64,000 bases of DNA from Allokutzneria sp. A3M-2-11 16 (GTDB lineage Bacteria; Actinomycetota; Actinomycetes; Mycobacteriales; Pseudonocardiaceae): assembly GCF_024213555.1 (NCBI RefSeq), contig NZ_JANAVO010000001.1:1426001-1490000 (forward strand), given 5' to 3'. Numbering within the stretch: position 1 is the stretch's first letter; every line of letters starts with the position of its first letter. A program made the translations under genes and the position numbers. Below, piece by piece: positions 58,759-64,000 of the stretch. The notes under the pieces are model-generated. The model was not told where the DNA came from. It ran no database searches and saw nothing but the letters and a program-made list of their open reading frames with translations.

Positions 58759-59181
58759 ATGAGCGCGCTGCCCCGGTTCCACCTGGCCGTTCCGGTCACC
58801 GACGTCGACGCGGCGCGCGCGTTCTACGGCGGGGTGCTCGGGCTGGCCGAGGGGCGGTCCGCCGAGCGCTGGATCGACTGGAACCTCTACGGCCACCAGT
58901 TCGTCACCCATCTGTCCGAGGTGGACGGTGGGGACTCGGCGAGCAACCCGGTGGACGGGCACCAGGTCCCGGTGCCGCACTTCGGGCTGCTGCTGACCGT
59001 CGAGGACTTCCACGTGCTGGCCGAGCGCATCCGGAAAGCGGGCGTCGAGTTCGTGATCGAGCCCTACCTGCGCTTCGCCGGGCAGCCCGGTGAGCAGTGG
59101 ACGATGTTCTTCCGCGATCCGGCCGGGAACGCCTTGGAGTTCAAGGCGTTCGCCGACGACTCGCAGGTCTTCGCGAAGTGA
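58759..59181 (+). CDS. VOC superfamily protein (glyoxalase/extradiol dioxygenase-like)
   Basis: A 140-aa VOC protein: FHLAVPVTDVDAARAFYGGV, with metal His, then the second module VPHFGLLLTVEDFHVLAERI and MFFRDPAGNALEFKAF, whose Glu is the last ligand. The His/His/Glu set suggests an active metal enzyme. It is in an operon with the SDR (stop and start share one base). The ATG at 58759 follows AGGAGGG. Confidence 0.88.
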   Translation: MSALPRFHLAVPVTDVDAARAFYGGVLGLAEGRSAERWIDWNLYGHQFVTHLSEVDGGDSASNPVDGHQVPVPHFGLLLTVEDFHVLAERIRKAGVEFVIEPYLRFAGQPGEQWTMFFRDPAGNALEFKAFADDSQVFAK

Positions 59182-59906
59182 TGCGGGTCCTCGTCACGGG
59201 CGCCTCCGGGGGCATCGGACGCGCCATCGCCAGGGCGTTCGCGGCCGACGGGGCCAAGGTCGCTGTGCACTACTCGACCCGTCGCGAAGAAGCACAAAAG
59301 ACCTTGGAAGACGGCGTGATCGTCTGCGGAGACATCGCCGATCCCGTGCAGGCCGAGCGAATTGTCGACGAAGCAGCCGCTGGACTCGGCGGACTGGACG
59401 TGCTGGTCAACAATGCAGCGGCCAACACCGCGCATCCGATCACCACTTCGTCCTATGAGGACTGGACGACGGCGTGGCGACGCGTGGTGGACGTGAACTT
59501 GTTGGGAGCAGCCAACCTCAGCTACTGCGCCGCGCAGATCATGATCGGCCAGAAGAGCGGGCGCATCATCAACGTGGGTTCGCGCGGGGCTTTTCGCGGT
59601 GAGCCGGACCATCCCGCGTACGGAGCGAGCAAGGCGGGGCTGCACGCGCTCGGCCAGTCGCTCGCGGTTGCCCTTGCGCCGCATGGGATCTCGGTGACCT
59701 CCGTGGCGCCGGGGTTCGTCGCGACCGACCGCGTCGCGGACCGGCTCGCCGGGGAGTCCGGCGAGCAGATCCGCGCTCAGAGCCCCTTCGGCCGCGTCGC
59801 CGAGCCGGAGGAGATCGCCGCGGCCGTGTTGTGGCTGGCCTCGCCGGAGGCGTTGTGGGCGTCCGGAACCGTCGTGGACCTCAACGGCGCTTCGCACCTG
59901 CGTTGA
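59181..59906 (+). CDS. SDR family oxidoreductase
   Basis: A 241-aa FabG-like dehydrogenase: VLVTGASGGIGRAIARAFAA, VLVNNAAANTAH, RIINVGSRGAFRGEPDHPAY with the catalytic Ser and Tyr-x-x-x-Lys (YGASK), then SVAPGFVATDRV. The Arg in YSTRREE suggests NADP(H). Operon partner of the VOC protein; both may convert a compound sensed by the GntR regulator. Its end overlaps the opposing LacI gene by 26 nt. Confidence 0.93.
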   Translation: MRVLVTGASGGIGRAIARAFAADGAKVAVHYSTRREEAQKTLEDGVIVCGDIADPVQAERIVDEAAAGLGGLDVLVNNAAANTAHPITTSSYEDWTTAWRRVVDVNLLGAANLSYCAAQIMIGQKSGRIINVGSRGAFRGEPDHPAYGASKAGLHALGQSLAVALAPHGISVTSVAPGFVATDRVADRLAGESGEQIRAQSPFGRVAEPEEIAAAVLWLASPEALWASGTVVDLNGASHLR

Positions 59907-60981
59907 CCGGAGCCGTCGAACTCCTGACCACGAGCTCGGTCGGGAGCTTCGTCGGTTTCGGCGCCTTGCGGCCGGAAAGCAGCCGCAGCGCCAACTCCCC
60001 CGCGATGCGCCCCTTGGCGAGCAGGTCCTGGCGAACCGTGGTGAGCGGCGGCTCCAACAGGCGGGCGGTCGGGGTGTCGTCGAAGCCGACCAGCGACAGG
60101 TCTTCCGGGATGCGCAGGCCGAGGTGCCGGGCCGCGGTCGTCGCCGCCGAGGCCAGCTCGTCGGACATGCACAGCAGCGCGGTCAGGCCGGGCTCCTCGG
60201 TCAGCGCGGTGTGCGCGCCCGCGACGGCCTTCTCCCGGTCCATGCCGGTGAACTCCCAGATCGGCACGGAGTCCACGTCGATCCCGGCCGCGGCGAGGAC
60301 GTCGAGGTAACCCGCGAGCCGCTCGCGGTTGATCCGGAACGGGCTGCCCTCGGCCTCGACGCGGCTCCGGCGACCGCCGGGGAAGCCGTACATGCAGTCC
60401 TGCGCGAGGACGCCGATCCGCCGGTGGCCCAGCTCGACGAGGTGCCGGGCGGCGGCCTCCGCACCGCCTCGGTCATCGATGCCGACGACCGCCGCTCCCG
60501 GCAGGTAGGGCTCGTCGATCACCACAAGCGGCAGACCGCGATCGCGCACGGCTTGCAGGCAAGAAGCCTTGTCGGACAAGGAGTACGAGACCATCAGGTC
60601 GGCCTGGGCGCGCATCACCTGCTCCACCTTCGGCCCGCCGTCCACGCCGCCGGGCAGCAGCACGAGCGCGTGCTCCCCCGGCGCGATGGCCGTGGCGAAG
60701 GCGTCCAGCGTGATCGACAGCGCCGGATCGGAGAACGCGATCGACAGGTTGGCGTCGAGCATGAACGCGATCGCCCCGGATTGGCTGCGGGCCAGGCTGC
60801 GGGCCACCGGGTTCGGTCCGGCGTAGCCGAGGCGCTTGGCGGCTTCGAGCACCCGCGCGCGCAGCTCCGCGGAGAGCTGGTCCGGCCGGTTGTACGCGTT
60901 GGAGACCGTGGCCCTGGAGACGCCGACCGCCGCGGCGACGTCGTCCAGCGTCGGGCGTCGGCGCCGTGTGACATTCACCAT
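59881..60981 (-). CDS. LacI family transcriptional regulator
   Basis: A 366-aa LacI repressor: HTH RPTLDDVAAAVGVSRATVSN, hinge region NPVARSLARSQ, and a periplasmic-binding-like ligand domain (VIDEPYLPGAAVVGIDDRGG, LSLVGFDDTPTARLLEPPLT, TVRQDLLAKGRIAGELAL). It is divergent from an MFS exporter. The ATG at 60981 lies 34 bp from the operator. The ligand is unknown. Confidence 0.94.
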   Translation of the reverse strand: MVNVTRRRRPTLDDVAAAVGVSRATVSNAYNRPDQLSAELRARVLEAAKRLGYAGPNPVARSLARSQSGAIAFMLDANLSIAFSDPALSITLDAFATAIAPGEHALVLLPGGVDGGPKVEQVMRAQADLMVSYSLSDKASCLQAVRDRGLPLVVIDEPYLPGAAVVGIDDRGGAEAAARHLVELGHRRIGVLAQDCMYGFPGGRRSRVEAEGSPFRINRERLAGYLDVLAAAGIDVDSVPIWEFTGMDREKAVAGAHTALTEEPGLTALLCMSDELASAATTAARHLGLRIPEDLSLVGFDDTPTARLLEPPLTTVRQDLLAKGRIAGELALRLLSGRKAPKPTKLPTELVVRSSTAPVNAGAKRR

Positions 60982-61014
60982 CGCAGTCTAGGGGGCGGTA
61001 ACGACTGGACTTAC

Positions 61015-61026
61015 TGAAGCGCTTAA
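61015..61026. promoter_or_regulatory. LacI-type operator
   Basis: TGAAGCGCTTAA is a near-perfect 12-bp palindrome with the central CG typical of LacI-family sites. It lies between the LacI gene and the MFS gene it probably controls. Confidence 0.7.
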
Positions 61027-61058
61027 GTCACTGTGGAGAAAGGGAAGGGAGGGGATAC

Positions 61059-62255
61059 GTGATCAACGACAGGATCGCCGTCTTCGTGGTGTTCGCGCTC
61101 AACGGGGCGGCCTTCGGATCATGGGCGCCGCGGATGCCCGCGCTGGCCGAGAGCCTGCGCGCGGAGCCGGGCACGCTCGGGCTCGCGCTGCTCGGGGCGA
61201 GCGTCGGCATGGTGCTCGCCGCCTCGTTCTGCGGTGGCGTGGTGGAGCGCTTCGGCGCGCGGGTCGGCATTGCCGGTCCACTGCTGGTCGGAGCCGCGGC
61301 GCTGCCGGTGATCGGCCTCGTCGGCTCGATCGCGGCGCTGGCCGTGGTGCTGCTGGTGCTCGGCGCGGCGGTCGGCGTCGTGGACGTGGCGATGAACGTG
61401 GCGGGCGTCGCGGTGGAACGCGCGGGCGGCAAGGCGATCATGCCGGTGCTGCACGCGGGGTTCAGCGTCGGCGCGATGCTCGGAGCGGGCGGCGCGGCGT
61501 TCGCGGCCAGGCAGGGCTGGTCGCTCGCGACGCACCTGAGCGTCGTCGCGGTGATCACCGTGCTCGTGCTCTTCGCCGTGATCAGGTCGGTGCCCGCGAC
61601 CGCGGCCACCACACCGGAAAAGCAGGCCGTGAACGGGAAAGTCGCCGGACGGCCGGTGCTGTGGCTGCTGGCCAGCATCGCGCTGTGCTCGGCGATCGCC
61701 GAAGGCGGCAGCGCGGACTGGTCGGCGCTGTTGCTGGTCACCGAGCACGGGATGAGCCAGGGTGCCGCAGCGCTCGGATACGCGGCCTTCTCGGCCGCCA
61801 TGGCGGTCACGCGGTTCGCCGGGGCGTGGACGCAGAACCGCTTCGGCGCGGCGAGGACCCTTGCGGGCGGGTCGGTTCTGGCCTCGGCCGGTCTGCTGCT
61901 GACGGCGTTGCTGCCGGGCGGCGGCTACCTGGGCCTCGTGCTCGCCGGAGCAGGTCTGGCGGCGGCGTTCCCGATCGCGCTCGGCCTGGCCGGGTCGGCG
62001 GGCAGGCGGCCGGACGGCAGCGGCGGGGAGCGCGAGATCGCGTTCGTCTCCGCATTGGCCTACAGCGGTTTCCTGTTCGGACCGCCGATGATCGGCGGGA
62101 TCGCGCAGCTGACCTCGCTGTCGATGTCCTTCGTCGCGGTCGGGCTGACCACCGCGCTGATCGCACCGGCCGCGGTGGCCGCGACCCGTTCCCTCGCCCG
62201 GGAACGAGCCGCGGCCGAGGAGGTCAGGCCCGCGGTTCCCAGCGGAACCACCTGA
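61059..62255 (+). CDS. MFS transporter
   Basis: A 398-aa major facilitator with about 12 helices. FVVFALNGAAFGSWAPRMPA at the start and the loop FGARVG (motif A-like) fit small-molecule exporters of the YbjJ type. The middle RSVPATAATTPEKQAVNGKV loop separates the halves, and the second half has EGGSADWSALLLVTEHGMSQ. The GTG at 61059 follows GGGAGG. Expression is probably under the divergent LacI repressor. The 3' end overlaps the ABC permease by 32 nt. Confidence 0.9.
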   Translation: MINDRIAVFVVFALNGAAFGSWAPRMPALAESLRAEPGTLGLALLGASVGMVLAASFCGGVVERFGARVGIAGPLLVGAAALPVIGLVGSIAALAVVLLVLGAAVGVVDVAMNVAGVAVERAGGKAIMPVLHAGFSVGAMLGAGGAAFAARQGWSLATHLSVVAVITVLVLFAVIRSVPATAATTPEKQAVNGKVAGRPVLWLLASIALCSAIAEGGSADWSALLLVTEHGMSQGAAALGYAAFSAAMAVTRFAGAWTQNRFGAARTLAGGSVLASAGLLLTALLPGGGYLGLVLAGAGLAAAFPIALGLAGSAGRRPDGSGGEREIAFVSALAYSGFLFGPPMIGGIAQLTSLSMSFVAVGLTTALIAPAAVAATRSLARERAAAEEVRPAVPSGTT

Positions 62256-62979
62256 GCGCGGCGTAGACCGCGACCGCCGCCCACACCGCCGAGGCCCCGA
62301 CCGCGGGCCCGGCGGCCACCAGCTGGTCGGCGAAGCCGACCGCCCTGCCGTCCCACGTGGTGCCGAGCCAGCCGGTGCGCAGCAGCTCCGCGATCCCGCC
62401 GCCGGGCAGGGCGACGGAGATCCAGTGCACCGTCTGGCTGTCCGCCAGGAACGAGCTGGCCGCCGCCCCCGCGGCGACCATGAAGATCGGCAGCGTGGTG
62501 ATCTGCGCGTTCTCCGGGGTCTTGGTGAACACGGTGGACGCCATGCCCGCCGCGGCGAACAGAGCCAGCCCCACGAGCACGCCCACGGCGAACAGCAGCG
62601 GGTTCTCCGGGATCGGCGCGCCCGCCGCCATCGCGATGACCGTGAGCACGAGCGACTGGGCGAAACCCAACGCCAGCACCGGTCCCACCGTGCCGGCCAG
62701 GATGCCGAGGTCGGTCAGCTCACCGCTGCGCAGGCGCTTGAGGAACAGGTCCTGCCTGCGCGCGGTGAGCGTGGTGGTGATGGTGATGTAGACGGTCATC
62801 AACAGCACCAACATGATCTGCAGCGTGACCACGACACCCCAGCCACCTCCGCCGAACGAGGTGCCCTGGTAGGCCATGTAACCGCCGAGCCCGAGCGGGA
62901 ACGCGATGGCCATGACCATGACCGACCTGTTGCGCCACAACAACTTCAGCTCGGTACTCCCGAGTGCGAGCACCCTCAT
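62224..62979 (-). CDS. ABC-2 type transporter permease
   Basis: A 251-aa permease of the ABC-2 type: LWRNRSVMVMAIAFPLGLGG, GVVVTLQIMLVLLMTVYITI, RRQDLFLKRLRSGELTDLGI, and further helices to VGASAVWAAVAVYAALRWF. Its ATG overlaps the ATPase stop by 4 nt. Drug or lipid export is the family role. Confidence 0.92.
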   Translation of the reverse strand: MRVLALGSTELKLLWRNRSVMVMAIAFPLGLGGYMAYQGTSFGGGGWGVVVTLQIMLVLLMTVYITITTTLTARRQDLFLKRLRSGELTDLGILAGTVGPVLALGFAQSLVLTVIAMAAGAPIPENPLLFAVGVLVGLALFAAAGMASTVFTKTPENAQITTLPIFMVAAGAAASSFLADSQTVHWISVALPGGGIAELLRTGWLGTTWDGRAVGFADQLVAAGPAVGASAVWAAVAVYAALRWFRWEPRA

Positions 62980-63893
62980 GCCACGGCTCCCATCCGCTCG
63001 GCGACCTGGTGGAAAACGTCTTCGAGCGAGGCGTGGTGCGCGCGCAGGCGCCCCAGGTCCACCCCGCGTTGCCCGGCCCAGCCGAGCAGCACGCTCAGGT
63101 CCTGTTGCAGGCTGGCGGAGTTCAGCTCGATCCGGCCCGCGCGGTTGACGAAGTTCGACATCCCGGGCAGCACCGGCAGTTCGGTCACGGAGACCCCGTG
63201 CGGCAGGTCGAAGGCGATCCGCGCCGGATGGCTCTCCAGCACCTCCGCCAGCGTCCCGTGCACGCTGATCCGCCCTTCGTCCATAATGGACAGACGAGTG
63301 GCCAGCGTCTCGGCCTCCTCGAGGTAGTGCGTGGTGAGCAGCACCGTGGTGCCCTCGACGAGCAGTCCGCGCACAACCTCCCACGTGCGCTTGCGCGACT
63401 CCGGGTCCAGGCCGGTGGTCGGCTCGTCCAGGAACAGCACCTCCGGCTTGTTGAGCACGGCCAGCGCCAGGTCGAGCCGCCTGCGCTCGCCACCGGAGAG
63501 CTGCTTCACCGCCACCTGGGCGCGGTGACCGAGGTCGAGCAGGTCGAGCACGTCCAGCCGCCCCCGGCGGGCAGTGGTGATCTTCCCCCACAGTTGGAGC
63601 GTCTCGGCAACGGCGAGGTCACCGGCGAAACCGCTCTCCTGCAACATGATCCCCGTGCGCGGGCGCAGTCGGGCGCGGTCGGCGACGGGGTCGAGGCCGA
63701 GCACCCGCACGCTGCCGCCGGACGCGCGCCGGTGCCCCTCAAGGGTTTCCACCGCCGTCGTCTTGCCTGCGCCGTTCGTGCCGAGCAGGGCGTACAGCTC
63801 GCCCGGACGGACTTGCAGGTCGATCCCCCGCACCGCCTCGAACGAGCCGTAGGCGCAGCGAAGCCCGACGGCGTCGATCGCGTATTCGTTCAC
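62976..63893 (-). CDS. ABC transporter ATP-binding protein (DrrA/CcmA-like)
   Basis: A 305-aa ATPase: Walker A LGTNGAGKTTAVETL, signature LSGGERRRLDLALAVLNKPE, Walker B VLFLDEPTTGLDPES, switch TTHYLEEAE. The extra C-terminal domain (VTELPVLPGMSNFVNRAGRI) is typical of daunorubicin-resistance type ATPases. The GTG at 63893 is used; upstream in-frame ATGs would read through the promoter. Confidence 0.94.
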   Translation of the reverse strand: MNEYAIDAVGLRCAYGSFEAVRGIDLQVRPGELYALLGTNGAGKTTAVETLEGHRRASGGSVRVLGLDPVADRARLRPRTGIMLQESGFAGDLAVAETLQLWGKITTARRGRLDVLDLLDLGHRAQVAVKQLSGGERRRLDLALAVLNKPEVLFLDEPTTGLDPESRKRTWEVVRGLLVEGTTVLLTTHYLEEAETLATRLSIMDEGRISVHGTLAEVLESHPARIAFDLPHGVSVTELPVLPGMSNFVNRAGRIELNSASLQQDLSVLLGWAGQRGVDLGRLRAHHASLEDVFHQVAERMGAVA

Positions 63894-64000
63894 GGGACAA
63901 AGCCTGACCGGTGGCGGCCTCGGCCAGTAGTGCGCGCGATCATCACTCCGGGCGGCGCCGTGCGTTGCGGCCGTACTGACATATGTCATCGGCAGTAGCG
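63894..64000. promoter_or_regulatory. upstream region of the ABC exporter with a 12-bp palindrome
   Basis: TGACATATGTCA (63977-63988) is a perfect palindrome about 85 bp before the ATPase start. It is probably an operator shared with a regulator gene beyond the right edge. Confidence 0.5.

Overview
The window is high-GC actinobacterial chromosome, most likely from the Pseudonocardiaceae or a close relative. This rests on the very GC-rich third codon positions, many GTG starts, many genes with a TANNNT -10 box only 6-8 nt before the start codon (leaderless transcripts), a mycothiol gene (mshA), an HbhA-like protein, an F420-type LLM oxidoreductase, a 6C RNA and palindromic intergenic repeats. 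No phage, insertion sequence or CRISPR array was seen.

Layout. 1-9.8 kb: a truncated acyl-CoA ligase, a DUF4349 lipoprotein, then a minus-strand block (L,D-transpeptidase, alpha/beta hydrolase, mshA, YbjN), a trypsin-like protein and murB, which is divergent from a DUF2505 gene. With the HTH regulator, hbhA and DUF2516 genes at 15-16.6 kb this resembles, from memory, the M. tuberculosis Rv0474-Rv0487 neighbourhood. 10-17.4 kb: two tandem mycothiol-dependent-isomerase-type paralogues, purU, a tightly overlapping five-gene minus operon, hbhA with its regulator, and a crcB pair. 17.4-26 kb: a PCMT-like methyltransferase, a PadR-controlled ABC exporter, a VanY-type peptidase, and a 260-bp repeat composite. 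26-38.5 kb: an ECF sigma factor with its coupled partner, aminotransferase, DUF445, a MocR/YczE pair, PP2C-like protein, an ATPase and HNH nuclease pair beside a tRNA-Glu/Asp/Phe operon, a candidate structured RNA, a copper chaperone and 6C RNA. 38.5-46.1 kb: LLM oxidoreductase, a LuxR regulator, and a second ABC exporter divergent from a two-component system. 46.1-57 kb: a repeat patch, a membrane protein plus a large CHAT-protease gene, then GH31, MscS-like and GH89 genes. 57-64 kb: a Phd-type toxin-antitoxin locus whose toxin is frameshifted, a GntR regulator divergent from VOC and SDR genes, a LacI regulator divergent from an MFS exporter, and a third ABC exporter.

Themes. Cell-envelope and mycothiol functions dominate the left end. 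Several divergent pairs carry a readable palindromic operator (PadR, MocR, LacI, GntR, the HTH upstream of hbhA). The least explained items are the CHAT locus, the interrupted palindrome GTCCA-N3-TGGAC found nine times inside genes, the nested inverted-repeat family, and the structured intergenic region near 36.7-37.0 kb.
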